This document shows positions 17,792 through 28,577 of a stretch of 64,000 nucleotides of DNA, one piece after another. The position numbers and the translations under genes were made by a program. The DNA comes from Brevundimonas mediterranea. Lineage in GTDB: Bacteria > Pseudomonadota > Alphaproteobacteria > Caulobacterales > Caulobacteraceae. Location: contig NZ_CP048751.1 of the NCBI RefSeq assembly GCF_011064825.1, positions 2,728,001-2,792,000 of the forward strand, read 5' to 3'. The notes under the pieces were generated by a model. It made no database searches. It was not told the origin of the DNA and saw only the letters and a program-made list of their open reading frames with translations. Numbering within the stretch: position 1 is the stretch's first letter; every line of letters starts with the position of its first letter.

Positions 17792-18429
17792 TGAAACTCT
17801 CTGTCATCCAACTCGACGGCAAGGCCGCTGGCGACGTGGAACTGTCGGACGCCGTCTTCGGCATCTCCGACATCCGCGGCGACATCCTGGCCCGCACCGT
17901 CAACTGGCAGCTGGCCAAGCGCCGCGCCGGCACGCACAAGGTTCAAACCCGCAACGAGAACTCTCGTACGGGCAAGAAGATGTACAAGCAAAAGGGCACC
18001 GGCGGCGCTCGTCACGGTTCGCGCCGTGCACCGCAGTTCGTCGGCGGTTCGCGCGCCTTTGGTCCGGTCGTTCGCGACCACGGCTTCTCGCTGCCGAAGA
18101 AGATCCGCGCGCTCGCTCTGCGTCACGCCCTGTCCTCCAAGGCGAAGTCGGGCGACCTGATCGTCGTCGACACCGTCTCGGTCAAGGAAGCCAAGACCGC
18201 CTCGCTGCGCGAGACGCTCGGCAAGCTGGGCTGGACCAAGGCTCTCATCATCGCGGGTCCGGAAGTCGACACGAACTTCGGCCTGGCCGCACGCAACATC
18301 CCGCACATCGACGTGCTGCCGAACGCCGGCCTGAACGTCTATGACATCCTGCGGGCTGACAAGCTGGTGCTGACCAAGGCCGCTATCGAGGCGATCGAAG
18401 CCCGCTTCAGCGATAAGGAAGCCGCGTAA
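17791..18429 (+). CDS. rplD: 50S ribosomal protein L4
   Basis: A 212-residue L4. The exit-tunnel loop is clear around residues 40-100 ([37 protein letters not shown]). In E. coli L4 also represses its own operon; the long leader before rpsJ leaves that possible here. It overlaps rplW by one base. Confidence 0.97.
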   Translation: MKLSVIQLDGKAAGDVELSDAVFGISDIRGDILARTVNWQLAKRRAGTHKVQTRNENSRTGKKMYKQKGTGGARHGSRRAPQFVGGSRAFGPVVRDHGFSLPKKIRALALRHALSSKAKSGDLIVVDTVSVKEAKTASLRETLGKLGWTKALIIAGPEVDTNFGLAARNIPHIDVLPNAGLNVYDILRADKLVLTKAAIEAIEARFSDKEAA

Positions 18430-18731
18430 TGGCCGCTCAACCTACCGCCAAGCACTACGACACCATCCTGGCTCCGGTGATCACCGAAAAGGCCACGATC
18501 CTGTCCGAGCAGAACAAGGTCGTCTTCCGCGTCGCCGACACGGCGACCAAGGACGAGATCGCCGCGGCGGTCGAAAGCCTGTTCAAAGTCAACGTCCTGA
18601 AGGTCAACACCCTGGTTCAAAAGGGCAAGACCAAGCGCTTCCGGGGTATCCTGGGTCGTCGCGTGGACATCAAAAAAGCGATCGTGACCCTGGCCGACGG
18701 CCAGTCGATCGACGTCACCACGGGGCTCTGA
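18429..18731 (+). CDS. rplW: 50S ribosomal protein L23
   Basis: A 100-residue L23 with the typical [19 protein letters not shown] start and the loop [14 protein letters not shown]23 sits at the peptide exit and docks trigger factor and SRP. It is translationally coupled to rplD. Confidence 0.96.
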   Translation: MAAQPTAKHYDTILAPVITEKATILSEQNKVVFRVADTATKDEIAAAVESLFKVNVLKVNTLVQKGKTKRFRGILGRRVDIKKAIVTLADGQSIDVTTGL

Positions 18732-18735
18732 TCAG

Positions 18736-19572
18736 ATGGCCTTGAAACATTACAATCCGACCTCGCCGGGCCGTCGCGCCCTCGTGCTGGTCGACCGTTC
18801 GGAGCTCCACAAGGGCCGTCCGGAAAAGTCGCTGACCGAAGGCCTGACCAAGTCGGGCGGACGCGGGCAGGGCGGTCGCATCGCGGTCCGCTTCCGCGGC
18901 GGCGGCGCCAAGACCCTGTACCGCAAGATCGACTTCAAGCGTCGCAAGTGGGACATGGTCGGCACGGTCGAGCGTCTGGAATACGATCCGAACCGCACGG
19001 CCTTCATCGCCCTCGTGACCTACGAAGACGGCGAGAAGACCTACATCATCGCGCCGCAACGCCTTAAGGCCGGCGACACGGTGATCGCGGGCGAAAAGAC
19101 CGACGTGAAGCCGGGCAACGCCATGCCGCTTCGTTCGATGCCGGTGGGTACGATCATCCACAACATCGAGATGAAGCCGGGCAAGGGCGCCCAGCTGGCT
19201 CGCTCGGCCGGCGCCTACGCCCAGCTGGTGGGTCGCGATCAGGGCTACGCCCAGATCCGTCTCGGCTCGGGCGAGCTGCGCATGGTCCTGGACGGCTGCA
19301 TCGCCACTGTGGGCGCGGTTTCGAACCCCGACCACATGAACCAGAACCTGGGCAAGGCCGGTCGCAAGCGTCACATGGGCTTCCGCCCGCACGTCCGCGG
19401 CGTCGCCATGAACCCGATCGACCACCCGCACGGTGGTGGTGAAGGCCGGACCTCTGGTGGTCGCACCCCCGTCACGCCGTGGGGTAAGGACACCAAGGGC
19501 ACCCGTACCCGCAAGAACAAGGCTACGGACAAGTACATCATCCGTACCCGCCACGTTAAGAAGGCTCGCTAA
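18736..19572 (+). CDS. rplB: 50S ribosomal protein L2
   Basis: A 278-residue L2 of normal length, starting [14 protein letters not shown]. The peptidyl-transferase-associated His is in [14 protein letters not shown], and other blocks are [16 protein letters not shown] and [16 protein letters not shown]. It follows rplW after four bases. Confidence 0.98.
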   Translation: MALKHYNPTSPGRRALVLVDRSELHKGRPEKSLTEGLTKSGGRGQGGRIAVRFRGGGAKTLYRKIDFKRRKWDMVGTVERLEYDPNRTAFIALVTYEDGEKTYIIAPQRLKAGDTVIAGEKTDVKPGNAMPLRSMPVGTIIHNIEMKPGKGAQLARSAGAYAQLVGRDQGYAQIRLGSGELRMVLDGCIATVGAVSNPDHMNQNLGKAGRKRHMGFRPHVRGVAMNPIDHPHGGGEGRTSGGRTPVTPWGKDTKGTRTRKNKATDKYIIRTRHVKKAR

Positions 19573-19574
19573 GA

Positions 19575-19853
19575 ATGGCCCGCTCCTCCTGGAAAGGCCC
19601 GTTTGTCGACGGGTATCTGCTCAAGAAGGCCGACGCCGTTCAAACGTCGGGCCGCAAGGACGTGATCAAGACCTGGTCGCGCCGCTCCACCATCCTGCCG
19701 CAGTTCGTCGGTCTGACGTTCGGCGTCCATAACGGTCAGAAGCATGTGCCCGTGTCGGTCTCGGAAGAGATGGTCGGCATGAAGCTCGGCGAGTTCGCCC
19801 CGACCCGGAACTTCCCGGGTCACGCGGCGGACAAGAAGGCCAAAAGGAAGTAA
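19575..19853 (+). CDS. rpsS: 30S ribosomal protein S19
   Basis: A 92-residue S19: [40 protein letters not shown] and [14 protein letters not shown] are all present. It binds the 30S head with S13, whose gene is at 29492. Confidence 0.97.
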   Translation: MARSSWKGPFVDGYLLKKADAVQTSGRKDVIKTWSRRSTILPQFVGLTFGVHNGQKHVPVSVSEEMVGMKLGEFAPTRNFPGHAADKKAKRK

Positions 19854-19856
19854 CTG

Positions 19857-20237
19857 ATGGCCCAGACCAAGAACATTCGTCGGGTCGCCCCGACCGAGGC
19901 CCGCGCCAAGCTGGTCAACGTGCGCATCAGCCCGCAAAAGCTGAACCTGGTCGCCGCATCGATCCGCGGCATGCCGGTTCAGAAGGCGCTGAACGAGCTG
20001 GAATTCAGCCGTAAGCGTATCGCGACCGACGTCCGCAAGGTCCTGTATTCGGCGATCTCGAACGCTGAGAACAACCACAACCTCGACATCGACAACCTGG
20101 TCGTCGCCGAGGCCTTCGTGGGCAAGAACCTGGTGATGAAGCGTTTCGCGAGCCGTGCTCGTGGCCGTTCGTCGCGCATCCTGAAACCGTTCAGCGAGAT
20201 CACCATCGTGGTCCGTGAAGCCGGCGAGGCCGCCTGA
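19857..20237 (+). CDS. rplV: 50S ribosomal protein L22
   Basis: A 126-residue L22 with the exit-tunnel beta-hairpin near the C-terminus ([17 protein letters not shown]) and the helix block [18 protein letters not shown]. The stop overlaps the rpsC start (TGATG). Confidence 0.97.
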   Translation: MAQTKNIRRVAPTEARAKLVNVRISPQKLNLVAASIRGMPVQKALNELEFSRKRIATDVRKVLYSAISNAENNHNLDIDNLVVAEAFVGKNLVMKRFASRARGRSSRILKPFSEITIVVREAGEAA

Positions 20238-20992
20238 TGGGTCAGAAAATCAATCCGATCGGTCTGCGCCTCGGCGTGAACCGTACGTGGGACAGCCGTT
20301 GGTTCGCCGCCGGCGCCGACTATTCCCGCCTGCTGCACCAGGACCTGAAGCTGCGCGAGTGGCTGCGGGAACGTCTGGCCGCCGCCGGCGTGTCGCGCAT
20401 CATCATCGAGCGCCCGCACAAGAAGTGCCGCATCACCATCTACGCCGCCCGTCCGGGCGTCGTGATCGGTAAGAAGGGCGCTGACATCGAGAAGCTCCGC
20501 AAGGACATCTCGGCCCAGACCGAAGGTGAAGTTCACCTGAACATCATCGAAGTCCGCAAGCCGGAAACCGATGCGCAGCTGATCGCCGAGAACATCGCCC
20601 AGCAGCTCGAGCGTCGCGTGGCCTTCCGCCGCGCCATGAAGCGCTCGATGCAGTCGGCCATGCGTCTGGGCGCCAAGGGCATCCGGATGAACGTCTCGGG
20701 TCGTCTGGGCGGTGCGGAAATCGCGCGGATGGAATGGTATCGCGAAGGTCGCGTGCCGCTTCACACCCTGCGCGCCGACATCGACTACGGCTTCTACGAA
20801 GCCAAGACGACCTACGGCATCATCGGCGTGAAGGTCTGGGTGTTTAAGGGTGAAGTGCTCGAGCACGATCCGATGGCCCAGGACAAGCGTTGGGCCCAGG
20901 AAGCGTCGGGTCCGTCCTCGAACGAAGGCCGCGAACGCGGCGGCCCCCGTGGCGACCGCGGTCCGCGTCGCGACCGGGGACGTGAGAACTAA
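20237..20992 (+). CDS. rpsC: 30S ribosomal protein S3
   Basis: A 251-residue S3 with its KH domain ([17 protein letters not shown]) and the C-terminal domain ([29 protein letters not shown]). The last ~25 residues are Arg/Gly/Asp-rich and variable in the family. S3 helps form the mRNA entry site. Confidence 0.97.
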   Translation: MGQKINPIGLRLGVNRTWDSRWFAAGADYSRLLHQDLKLREWLRERLAAAGVSRIIIERPHKKCRITIYAARPGVVIGKKGADIEKLRKDISAQTEGEVHLNIIEVRKPETDAQLIAENIAQQLERRVAFRRAMKRSMQSAMRLGAKGIRMNVSGRLGGAEIARMEWYREGRVPLHTLRADIDYGFYEAKTTYGIIGVKVWVFKGEVLEHDPMAQDKRWAQEASGPSSNEGRERGGPRGDRGPRRDRGREN

Positions 20993-20995
20993 GTC

Positions 20996-21436
20996 ATGTT
21001 GCAACCGAAGAAGACCAAGTACCGCAAGGCCTTCAAGGGCCGCATCCACGGCTCGGCCAAGGGCGGCTTCTCGCTGAACTTCGGGTCGTACGGCCTGAAG
21101 ACGCTGGAGCCGGAACGCATCACTGCGCGTCAGATCGAAGCGGCTCGCCGCGCGATCACCCGCCAGATGAAGCGCCAGGGCCGCGTCTGGATCCGCGTCT
21201 TCCCCGACCTGCCCGTCACGGGCAAGCCGGCCGAAGTCCGGATGGGTAAGGGCAAGGGCGCCGTGGACCACTGGGCCGCGCGTTGCCACCCCGGCCGCAT
21301 CCTGTTTGAAATCGACGGCGTGACGGACGAAGTGGCCCGTGAAGCGCTCCGTCTCGGCGCCGCCAAGCTGCCGGTCCGCACCAAGGTCGTGACCCGTATC
21401 GACGCCGGCGTCGCCCATGTCGAGGTAGCCGCCTAA
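20996..21436 (+). CDS. rplP: 50S ribosomal protein L16
   Basis: A 146-residue L16, starting [16 protein letters not shown]. The conserved loop near the A and P sites ([22 protein letters not shown]) is intact, including the Arg hydroxylated by YcfD in E. coli. It overlaps rpmC by one base. Confidence 0.97.
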   Translation: MLQPKKTKYRKAFKGRIHGSAKGGFSLNFGSYGLKTLEPERITARQIEAARRAITRQMKRQGRVWIRVFPDLPVTGKPAEVRMGKGKGAVDHWAARCHPGRILFEIDGVTDEVAREALRLGAAKLPVRTKVVTRIDAGVAHVEVAA

Positions 21437-21633
21437 TGACCAAGATCGCCGATCTGCGGTCGCAAACGACCGACCAACTGTCCGACGAGCTGCTGAAGCT
21501 CAAGAAGGAACAGTTCAACCTGCGTTTCCAGGCGGCCACCGGCCAAATGGAAAAAACCCACCGCGTGGGTGAAGTGCGCAAAGACATCGCCCGCATCTCG
21601 ACGCTTCTGCGCGAGAAGCGTGCGGCCTCGTAA
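21436..21633 (+). CDS. rpmC: 50S ribosomal protein L29
   Basis: A 65-residue L29, two helices with the family motifs [18 protein letters not shown] and [13 protein letters not shown]. It lies near the exit tunnel next to L23. Confidence 0.95.
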   Translation: MTKIADLRSQTTDQLSDELLKLKKEQFNLRFQAATGQMEKTHRVGEVRKDIARISTLLREKRAAS

Positions 21634-21643
21634 GGAAACGAAT

Positions 21644-21886
21644 ATGCCCAAGCGAATTCTCGAAGGCGTGGTCGTGTCCGACAAGGGCGAAAAGACCGTC
21701 GTCGTGAAGGTGGAGCGCACGCTGCTTCACCCTGTTCTGAAGAAGATCGTTCGTCTTTCGAAGAAGTATCACGCGCACGACGAAGCCAACGCGCTCAAAG
21801 TCGGCGACATCGCTCGCATCGTCGAGTGCGCCCCGAAGTCCAAGTTGAAGCGCTGGGAAGTCCTTTCCAACGCCTCCGCCTCGTAA
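21644..21886 (+). CDS. rpsQ: 30S ribosomal protein S17
   Basis: An 80-residue S17 ([43 protein letters not shown]). ATG 21644 is chosen because AAGGAA lies just upstream and the family begins at this point; a longer in-frame reading would overlap rpmC. Confidence 0.96.
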   Translation: MPKRILEGVVVSDKGEKTVVVKVERTLLHPVLKKIVRLSKKYHAHDEANALKVGDIARIVECAPKSKLKRWEVLSNASAS

Positions 21887-21904
21887 TCAGAAGGATCTGA
21901 TCTT

Positions 21905-22273
21905 ATGATCCAGATGCAAACTAACCTGGAAGTGGCCGATAATTCGGGCGCCCGCCGGGTCATGTGCATCAAGGTGTTGGGCGGCTCCAAGCGCCGCTAC
22001 GCCTCGATCGGCGACACAATCGTCGCCTCCGTGAAGGAAGCCATCCCGCGTGGCCGCGTGAAGAAGGGCGACGTTGTTCGCGCCATCGTCGTGCGCACCG
22101 CCAAGGACATCCAACGCAAGGACGGCTCGGTCATCCGTTTTGACAAGTCGGCCGCCGTCATCGTCAACAAGCAGAACGAGCCTGTCGGCACGCGGATCTT
22201 CGGCCCGGTTCCCCGCGAACTGCGCGCCAAGAACCACATGAAGATCATCTCGCTGGCTCCGGAGGTCCTGTAA
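21905..22273 (+). CDS. rplN: 50S ribosomal protein L14
   Basis: A 122-residue L14 of exact family length. Signatures: [30 protein letters not shown] and [16 protein letters not shown]. It contacts 16S rRNA in an intersubunit bridge. Confidence 0.97.
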   Translation: MIQMQTNLEVADNSGARRVMCIKVLGGSKRRYASIGDTIVASVKEAIPRGRVKKGDVVRAIVVRTAKDIQRKDGSVIRFDKSAAVIVNKQNEPVGTRIFGPVPRELRAKNHMKIISLAPEVL

Positions 22274-22274
22274 C

Positions 22275-22583
22275 ATGGCCGCCAAGATCAAAAAGGGCGA
22301 CCGCGTCGTCGTCCTCACCGGCAAGGACAAGGGCCGCACGGGCAACGTGCTGAAGGTCCTGCCCACCGAAAACCGCGTCCTGGTTGAAGGCGTCAACATG
22401 GTTCAGCGCCACACGCGCCCGAGCCAGGCTGACCCGCAGGGCGGCATCAAGAACAAGGAAGCCTCGCTTCACCTGTCGAACGTCGCGATCGCCGACGCCA
22501 ACGGCAAGGCGACCCGCGTCGGCTTCAAGATCGATGGGGACACCAAGGTCCGCATCGCCAAGACGACGGGAGACGTCATCTGA
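22275..22583 (+). CDS. rplX: 50S ribosomal protein L24
   Basis: A 102-residue L24 with the KOW motif near the start ([20 protein letters not shown]) and the [17 protein letters not shown] block. It starts 50S assembly at the 5' end of 23S rRNA. It overlaps rplE by one base. Confidence 0.96.
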   Translation: MAAKIKKGDRVVVLTGKDKGRTGNVLKVLPTENRVLVEGVNMVQRHTRPSQADPQGGIKNKEASLHLSNVAIADANGKATRVGFKIDGDTKVRIAKTTGDVI

Positions 22584-23143
22584 TGGCTACCGAGAAGTAC
22601 ACCCCGCGCCTCAAGGGCGAGTACCAGGCGCGCATCCGCCAGGTGCTGAAGGAAAAGTTCGGCTACACGAACGAAATGCAGGTGCCCAAGCTGGACAAGA
22701 TCGTCCTGAACATGGGCATCGGCGAAGCCGTCGCGGACTCCAAGAAGGCGAACGCCGCCCTCAAGGATCTGACGGCCATCGCCGGTCAGAAGGCCGTCGC
22801 CACCAAGGCCCGTAACTCCATCGCCGGCTTCAAGCTGCGCGAGGGCATGGTCATCGGCGGCAAGGTCACCCTGCGCGGCGACCAGATGTACGAGTTCCTG
22901 GACCGGTTCATCACGATCGCGCTGCCGCGCGTGAAGGATTTCCGTGGTCTGAAGGGCACGTCGTTTGACGGTCGCGGCAACTACGCCACCGGTCTGAAGG
23001 AACACATCGTGTTCCCGGAAATCAACTACGACCAGATCGACCAGATGTGGGGCATGGACATCATCGTCTGCACCACGGCCAAGACCGATGAGGAAGCCAA
23101 GGCTCTCCTCACCGAGTTCAAGTTCCCGTTCGTGAAGAACTGA
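22583..23143 (+). CDS. rplE: 50S ribosomal protein L5
   Basis: A 186-residue L5 ([60 protein letters not shown]). It binds 5S rRNA and contacts the P-site tRNA. Confidence 0.97.
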   Translation: MATEKYTPRLKGEYQARIRQVLKEKFGYTNEMQVPKLDKIVLNMGIGEAVADSKKANAALKDLTAIAGQKAVATKARNSIAGFKLREGMVIGGKVTLRGDQMYEFLDRFITIALPRVKDFRGLKGTSFDGRGNYATGLKEHIVFPEINYDQIDQMWGMDIIVCTTAKTDEEAKALLTEFKFPFVKN

Positions 23144-23162
23144 GCGGGAAGGGAAGAGAACA

Positions 23163-23468
23163 ATGGCTAAGAAGAGCGCCGTAAACCGCAACGAAGCCGT
23201 CAAGGCCCTGGTTGCGAAGTATGCCGCGAAGCGGGCCGCCCTGAAGGCGACCGCCAACGACGAAAACCTGCCGCTTGAGGAGCGTTTCGACGCGCGCCTG
23301 AAGCTGGCTGAACTGCCGCGCAACTCCGCGCCGACCCGTATTCGCAACCGTTGCGAAGTGACCGGTCGTCCGCGTGCGTTCTATCGCAAGCTCAAGATGA
23401 GCCGGATTGCGCTGCGCGAACTCGGCAACCAGGGCCAGATCCCTGGCCTGACCAAGTCCAGCTGGTAA
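23163..23468 (+). CDS. rpsN: 30S ribosomal protein S14 (zinc-free long form)
   Basis: A 101-residue S14 ([43 protein letters not shown]). Only one Cys is present, so this is the long, non-zinc type rather than the short CXXC form. Confidence 0.96.
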   Translation: MAKKSAVNRNEAVKALVAKYAAKRAALKATANDENLPLEERFDARLKLAELPRNSAPTRIRNRCEVTGRPRAFYRKLKMSRIALRELGNQGQIPGLTKSSW

Positions 23469-23483
23469 GGGGAGCGAACAGAC

Positions 23484-23882
23484 ATGATGATCAACGATCC
23501 CCTGAGCGACATGATCGCTCGCATCAAGAACGCGGCGACCCGCAAGCGTTCCAAGGTGCTGACCCCCGCTTCCCGTCTGCGTCAGCGCGTCCTCGACGTG
23601 CTGCAGGACGAAGGCTACATCCGCGGCTACAACCTGGTTCAGAACCCGGGTGAGTTTCCGCAGTTCGAGATCGAGCTGAAGTACTTCGACGGCCAGCCCG
23701 TCATCGCCGAGATCGCGCGCGTGTCCAAGCCGGGCCGCCGCGTCTATTCGGCGATCGGCGATCTGAAGCCCGTCAAGAACGGCCTCGGCATCTCGATCCT
23801 CTCGACTTCGAAGGGCGTCATGTCCGACGCTTCTGCCCGCGACGCCAACGTCGGCGGCGAAGTCCTCTGCAGGGTCTACTGA
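23484..23882 (+). CDS. rpsH: 30S ribosomal protein S8
   Basis: A 132-residue S8 ([53 protein letters not shown]). Two adjacent ATGs are possible starts; GGGGAGCG lies upstream of both. In E. coli S8 represses the spc operon. Confidence 0.96.
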   Translation: MMINDPLSDMIARIKNAATRKRSKVLTPASRLRQRVLDVLQDEGYIRGYNLVQNPGEFPQFEIELKYFDGQPVIAEIARVSKPGRRVYSAIGDLKPVKNGLGISILSTSKGVMSDASARDANVGGEVLCRVY

Positions 23883-23883
23883 T

Positions 23884-24417
23884 ATGTCCCGTATTGGCAA
23901 GAAAACCATCGCTGTGCCGAAGGGCGTGACTGTCACGCTCGACGGTCAGACCGTCTCCGTGAAGGGCCCCAAGGGCGAGAGCTCCTGGACCGTCGCCGAG
24001 GAAATCGAAGTCACCCGGGAAGGCGACGAACTGTCGCTGGGCCTGCGGTCGGACACGCAACGCGGTCGCGCGATGTGGGGCCTGTCGCGCACGCTGGTCG
24101 ACAACATGGTCGTCGGCGTCACCACCGGCTTCGAGAAGTCGCTTGAGCTGGTCGGCGTCGGTTACCGCGCCGCGATGAAGGGCAACGCCCTGTCGCTGCA
24201 GCTCGGCTTCTCGCACGAAGTCGACATCGATCCCCCGGCCGGCGTCAGCTTCGCTGTTCCGAAGCAAACCGAGATCAAGATCTTGGGTTCGGACAAGCAG
24301 GCCGTCGGTCAGATCGCCTCGGTCATCCGCAAGCTGCGTCCGCCGGAGCCCTACAAGGGCAAGGGCGTCCGTTACGCGGGCGAGAAGGTCCGTCGCAAGG
24401 AAGGCAAGAAGAAGTAA
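23884..24417 (+). CDS. rplF: 50S ribosomal protein L6
   Basis: A 177-residue L6 with two related domains. The diagnostic C-terminal block [20 protein letters not shown] is intact, as is [14 protein letters not shown] at the start. Confidence 0.97.
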   Translation: MSRIGKKTIAVPKGVTVTLDGQTVSVKGPKGESSWTVAEEIEVTREGDELSLGLRSDTQRGRAMWGLSRTLVDNMVVGVTTGFEKSLELVGVGYRAAMKGNALSLQLGFSHEVDIDPPAGVSFAVPKQTEIKILGSDKQAVGQIASVIRKLRPPEPYKGKGVRYAGEKVRRKEGKKK

Positions 24418-24420
24418 GTC

Positions 24421-24777
24421 ATGGCTCTTTCTCTTCGACAACAAGCCAAGCGCCGCTCGGAGCGCACCCGTCGCCGCCTGAAGGCCGTCGCCAACGGCCG
24501 TCTGCGCCTGTCGGTGTACCGTTCGGACAAGAACATCTCGGCCCAGATCATCGACGACGCCCAGGGCGTGACCGTCGTTGCGGCCTCGTCGCTGGAAGGC
24601 GGCAAGGGCAAGCGCGGTTCGGACACGGCCGCAGCCGCAGCGATCGGCAAACTGATCGCCGAACGCGCCATCGAGAAGGGCGTCAAGGACGTCGTCTTCG
24701 ACCGTGGCGAGTACATCTATCACGGCCGGGTCAAGGCGCTGGCGGAAGCCGCGCGCGAAGCCGGCCTGAACTTCTAA
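24421..24777 (+). CDS. rplR: 50S ribosomal protein L18
   Basis: A 118-residue L18 with [20 protein letters not shown] and [24 protein letters not shown] in the usual places. It binds 5S rRNA with L5. Confidence 0.96.
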   Translation: MALSLRQQAKRRSERTRRRLKAVANGRLRLSVYRSDKNISAQIIDDAQGVTVVAASSLEGGKGKRGSDTAAAAAIGKLIAERAIEKGVKDVVFDRGEYIYHGRVKALAEAAREAGLNF

Positions 24778-24789
24778 GGGACGCGAAGC

Positions 24790-25398
24790 ATGGCGCATCA
24801 ACCCCAGCGCGGCGGCGGCGGTAACGATCGCAACCGTCGTGACAATCGCAACGGTCCCGCTGTCGACGGTCCGGATTCGGACATCGTCGAGAAGCTGGTT
24901 CACATCAACCGCGTTGCGGCCACCGTCAAAGGCGGCCGTCGGTTCTCCTTCGCCGCCCTGATGGTCGTCGGCGACGGCAAGGGCCGCGTCGGTTTCGGTC
25001 ACGGCAAGGCGCGTGAAGTGCCGGAAGCCATCCGCAAGGCGACCGAAGAAGCCAAGAAGACCATGATCCGCGTTCCGCTTCGCGAGAACCGCACCCTGCA
25101 TCACGACGGCAACGGCCGTTGGGGCGCCGGCAAGATCATGATGCGCGCCGCCCCTCCCGGGACCGGCGTCATCGCGGGCGGTCCGATGCGCGCCGTGCTC
25201 GAAACCCTCGGCGTCCAGGACGTCGTGGGCAAGTCGACCGGCTCGTCGAACCCCTACAACATGATCCGCGCGACGTTCGAAGCGCTGAAGGTCCAGTCCT
25301 CGCCCCGTCAGGTCGCGTCCAAGCGCGGCAAGAAGGTCGCGGATCTGATGGGCCGTCGCAACGACGGCGCCTCGGCGCCCGAAGCTGTGGAGTCCTAA
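24790..25398 (+). CDS. rpsE: 30S ribosomal protein S5
   Basis: A 202-residue S5 ([58 protein letters not shown]). The first ~35 residues are Gly/Asn/Arg-rich and longer than in E. coli, as is common in alphaproteobacteria. Confidence 0.97.
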   Translation: MAHQPQRGGGGNDRNRRDNRNGPAVDGPDSDIVEKLVHINRVAATVKGGRRFSFAALMVVGDGKGRVGFGHGKAREVPEAIRKATEEAKKTMIRVPLRENRTLHHDGNGRWGAGKIMMRAAPPGTGVIAGGPMRAVLETLGVQDVVGKSTGSSNPYNMIRATFEALKVQSSPRQVASKRGKKVADLMGRRNDGASAPEAVES

Positions 25399-25400
25399 TC

Positions 25401-25589
25401 ATGGCCGAGCAAAAGACCGTCACCGTCAAGCAGACCGGTTCGCCGATCCGCCGCAAGAACGACCAGCGCGCCACCCTGGTGGGCCTGGGTCTGAACCGCC
25501 TGGGTCGCGAATCGACCCTCGTGGACACGCCTTCGGTTCGTGGAATGATCGCCAAGGTCGCCCACCTGACCGAGATCGTCGAAAAGTAA
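25401..25589 (+). CDS. rpmD: 50S ribosomal protein L30
   Basis: A 62-residue L30 ([43 protein letters not shown]). ATG 25401 follows the rpsE stop directly. After it the operon is interrupted by a 184-bp inverted-repeat element before rplO. Confidence 0.95.
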   Translation: MAEQKTVTVKQTGSPIRRKNDQRATLVGLGLNRLGRESTLVDTPSVRGMIAKVAHLTEIVEK

Positions 25590-25600
25590 GACGAAAGACT

Positions 25601-25784
25601 CTCCCTCCCCCTCGGGGGAGGGCAGGTCGCGCAAGCGACCAGGTGGGGGCGGCTCGCAAGAGTCGCCTTTACTGCTGTTCGGGGAGCCGCTATAGCGCCC
25701 GACCTTGAGATATCCGGGACGGGCTCGCCGAGCCCTTCCCACCCGGTCGGCTCCGCCGACCACCCTCCCCCGAGGGGGAGGGAG
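25601..25784. repeat. 184-bp inverted-repeat element between rpmD and rplO
   Basis: The ends are perfect 22-bp inverted repeats: CTCCCTCCCCCTCGGG continues into GAGGG at 25601-25622, and its exact complement is at 25763-25784. Each end also holds a second hairpin (GGTCGC gcaa GCGACC on the left, GGTCGG ctccg CCGACC on the right). The centre shows no gene. The structure resembles REP/BIME or MITE-type intergenic repeats. It must be transcribed through for the spc operon to continue. Confidence 0.88.
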
Positions 25785-25849
25785 ACGATAGACTTTGAAC
25801 GCCGAGTCCGGACGATGTCCGGGCGCTAGCACCCGAAAGGATCAGGCAT

Positions 25850-26443
25850 ATGAAACTGAACGAAATCCGCGACAACGAAGGCGCGCACAAGAAGCGCATG
25901 CGTGTCGGCCGTGGCCCCGGTTCGGGCAAGGGCAAGACCTCGGGCCGCGGCGTCAAGGGTCAGAAGTCGCGTACCGGCGTCAGCCTGCTGGGCTTCGAAG
26001 GCGGCCAGATGCCGCTGTACATGCGTATGCCCAAGCGCGGCTTCAACAACCCGAACGCCCTGAAGCTGGCCGAAGTGAACCTGTGGCGCCTGCAAGACGC
26101 CATCGACGCCGGCAAGCTGGACGCCAAGTCGGAACTGAAGGGCGACGCCCTGGTCGCCGCTGGCGTGATCCGTCGCGTCAAGGACGGCGTGCGTCTGCTC
26201 GGCACCGGTGAAGTCAAGCAAGCCCTGAATCTGGTCGTCTGGTCGGCCACCGCCGGCGCCAAGAAGGCCATCGAAGCCGCTGGCGGCACCGTGCTGGAAC
26301 AACGTATCGAAGCCGAAGCCAAGGCCGCTGCGCGCGTCGAGAAGCGCAACGCCGCCAAGGGCAAGGCTCCGGCTCCGAAGGCCCCGCGCGGCGACGAGAA
26401 CAAGATCTCGGCCCGCACCAAGCGCGCCGCCGCCAAGGCCTAA
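25850..26443 (+). CDS. rplO: 50S ribosomal protein L15
   Basis: A 197-residue L15: [28 protein letters not shown] at the start (in parts), [19 protein letters not shown], and the globular C-terminal domain. It is about 50 residues longer than E. coli L15 owing to an Ala/Lys-rich tail. AAAGGA lies nine bases before the ATG. Confidence 0.96.
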   Translation: MKLNEIRDNEGAHKKRMRVGRGPGSGKGKTSGRGVKGQKSRTGVSLLGFEGGQMPLYMRMPKRGFNNPNALKLAEVNLWRLQDAIDAGKLDAKSELKGDALVAAGVIRRVKDGVRLLGTGEVKQALNLVVWSATAGAKKAIEAAGGTVLEQRIEAEAKAAARVEKRNAAKGKAPAPKAPRGDENKISARTKRAAAKA

Positions 26444-26508
26444 GCAACGCGTCGTCGCGGCTGGACTAGGCCGTGGCCTGATTACACCTGCGACGACGAA
26501 ACAACGGA

Positions 26509-26532
26509 AGCGGCCCTCGCATGAGGGCCGCT
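26509..26532 (+). terminator. Hairpin between rplO and secY
   Basis: A perfect 10-bp stem AGCGGCCCTC / GAGGGCCGCT with a GCAT loop, followed only by TT. It could be a weak terminator or an mRNA processing signal that lowers secY expression relative to the ribosomal genes. Confidence 0.5.
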
Positions 26533-26573
26533 TTCCGCCTATCTGACGACTCTGTCAGTCGTGGGGACGCATA

Positions 26574-27953
26574 ATGGCTTCGGCCGCAGAACAACTCGCC
26601 GCCAATATGAACATGGGCTCGTTCGCGAAAGCGACCGAGCTGCACAAGCGCCTGCTGTTCACGCTGGGCGCCTTGCTGGTTTATCGCATCGGCACCTATG
26701 TGCCGATCCCGGGCATCAATTCGCAGGCCTTCCTGCAGTTCTTCCAGGACCCCTCGGGTCAGCGCGGCATCCTGGACATGTTCAACATGTTCTCGGGCGG
26801 CGCGGTCGAGCGGATGGCCATCTTCGCGCTGAACGTCGCGCCCTATATCTCGGCGTCGATCATCGTGCAGCTGATGGGCACCGTGTATCCGCCCTGGGAG
26901 AAGCTGAAGAAGGAAGGCGGCGAGAGCGGCCGCAAGCAGCTGAACCAGTACACCCGCTATCTGACGGTGTTCCTGGCCCTGGCCCAGTCGCTGGGCATCG
27001 CGGCGGGTCTGAACGCCCAGCCGGGTCTGGTCGACAATCCGGGGATCTTCTTCCTGGTCTCGACCGTCGTGACCCTGACGGGCGGCACCATGTTCCTGAT
27101 GTGGCTGGGTGAGCAGGTGACGGCGCGCGGCGTCGGCAACGGCATCTCGCTGATCATCTTCGCCGGCATCGTGGCGGTCCTGCCGTCCACCATCGCCCGC
27201 ATGCTGGGCCTGGCCCAGCAGGGTCAGATGTCCGCCTTCGCCCTGTTGTTCATCGCCGTTCTGGCCGTGGCGACCGTGGTCTTCATCGTCTTCATGGAAC
27301 GCGCCCAGCGCCGGCTTCTGATCCAGTATCCGAAGCGCCAGGAAGGCAACCGCATGGCCGGGGGCGAACGCTCGTTCCTGCCGCTGAAGGTCAACACCGC
27401 CGGGGTCATCCCGCCGATCTTCGCCTCGTCCCTGCTGATGCTGCCGACCACGGTGGCCAGCCTGACCGCCAACGCGGACCTGCCCGACTATCTGGGCTGG
27501 CTGCCGCTGGTCACGTCGCAGCTGACGCACGGCCAGCCGCTGTTCATGGCCCTGTACGCGGCCCTGATCATCTTCTTCTGCTTCTTCTACACCTCGATCA
27601 CCTTCAACCCGGAGGACACGGCCGAGAACCTGCGCAAATATGGCGGCTTCCTGCCGGGCATCCGTCCGGGCAAGCGCACGGCAGAGTATCTGGACTATGT
27701 CCTGACCCGTCTGACGGTGATCGGCGCGGCCTATATCACCGCCGTCTGTCTGCTGCCCGAGTTCCTGGTCGCCCAGATGGGCAACAGCCTCTACTTCGGC
27801 GGAACGTCTATCTTGATTGTCGTGTCGGTCACGATGGACACTGTGGCCCAGATCCAGTCCCAACTGCTGGCGCACCAGTACGAGGGCCTGATCAAGAAGG
27901 CCAAGCTGCGCGGTCGCGGCGGTCGTGGCGCGCCCACTCCGGTGCGGCGCTGA
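26574..27953 (+). CDS. secY: Protein translocase subunit SecY
   Basis: A 459-residue inner-membrane channel of the Sec translocon with ten membrane segments. Recognisable blocks are YRIGTYVPIPGINS in segment 1, the plug region after it, GGAVERMAIFALNVAPYISASIIVQL (in parts), EQVTARGVGNGISLIIFAGI, KVNTAGVIPPIFASSLL, FNPEDTAENLRKYGGFLPGIRPG, and a basic C-terminus. It is the last translocon gene of the spc operon, as usual in bacteria. Confidence 0.98.
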   Translation: MASAAEQLAANMNMGSFAKATELHKRLLFTLGALLVYRIGTYVPIPGINSQAFLQFFQDPSGQRGILDMFNMFSGGAVERMAIFALNVAPYISASIIVQLMGTVYPPWEKLKKEGGESGRKQLNQYTRYLTVFLALAQSLGIAAGLNAQPGLVDNPGIFFLVSTVVTLTGGTMFLMWLGEQVTARGVGNGISLIIFAGIVAVLPSTIARMLGLAQQGQMSAFALLFIAVLAVATVVFIVFMERAQRRLLIQYPKRQEGNRMAGGERSFLPLKVNTAGVIPPIFASSLLMLPTTVASLTANADLPDYLGWLPLVTSQLTHGQPLFMALYAALIIFFCFFYTSITFNPEDTAENLRKYGGFLPGIRPGKRTAEYLDYVLTRLTVIGAAYITAVCLLPEFLVAQMGNSLYFGGTSILIVVSVTMDTVAQIQSQLLAHQYEGLIKKAKLRGRGGRGAPTPVRR

Positions 27954-27986
27954 GTTGACTACAAGAAGCCTGGGGAGGGCCTACGC

Positions 27987-28547
27987 GTGAACTTGATCCT
28001 GTTCGGACCGCCGGCGGCGGGCAAGGGGACACAGGCCAAGCGGCTGGTCGAAGAGCGGGGCATGGTCCAGCTCTCGACCGGCGACATGCTGCGGGCCGCC
28101 ATCGCCTCGGGCTCGGAACTGGGGCTCAAGGTCAAGGACGTGCTGGCGCGCGGCGATCTGGTGACGGACGAGATCGTCATCGCCCTGATCGAGGATCGCC
28201 TGCCCGAGGCCGAGGCCGCCGGCGGCGCCATCTTCGACGGCTTCCCCCGCACCGTGGCCCAGGCCGAGGCCCTGGACGCCATGCTGGCCAAGCGCGGCGC
28301 CCAGATCGACGCCGTGGTGCGGCTGAAGGTCGATGATTCCGCCCTGCTGGAGCGGATCGCCAAACGCTATGCCGAACAGGGCCGTCCTGACGACAATCCC
28401 GACACCTTCGTGGTGCGTCTGGACGCCTACAACCGCAACACCGCCCCGCTGCTTCCCTATTATGAAGCCCAGGGCAAGCTGACCGAAGCGGACGGCATGG
28501 GCTCCATCGACTCCGTCGCCAAGGCGATCGACGAAGCTCTGGCGTGA
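27987..28547 (+). CDS. adk: Adenylate kinase (short form)
   Basis: Catalyses AMP + ATP to 2 ADP. The 186 residues include the P-loop GPPAAGKGTQ (~7-16), the NMP-binding block STGDMLRAAI, DGFPRTVAQAEAL, and the short lid region without a zinc finger (RYAEQGRPDDNPD). The start is GTG at 27987 with GGGGAGGG upstream. The secY-adk order is the usual one. It ends 30 bp before the TonB-like gene. Confidence 0.96.
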   Translation: MNLILFGPPAAGKGTQAKRLVEERGMVQLSTGDMLRAAIASGSELGLKVKDVLARGDLVTDEIVIALIEDRLPEAEAAGGAIFDGFPRTVAQAEALDAMLAKRGAQIDAVVRLKVDDSALLERIAKRYAEQGRPDDNPDTFVVRLDAYNRNTAPLLPYYEAQGKLTEADGMGSIDSVAKAIDEALA

Positions 28548-28577
28548 CCAAACCGGGCGTCGGGCGTTAGACGACCG

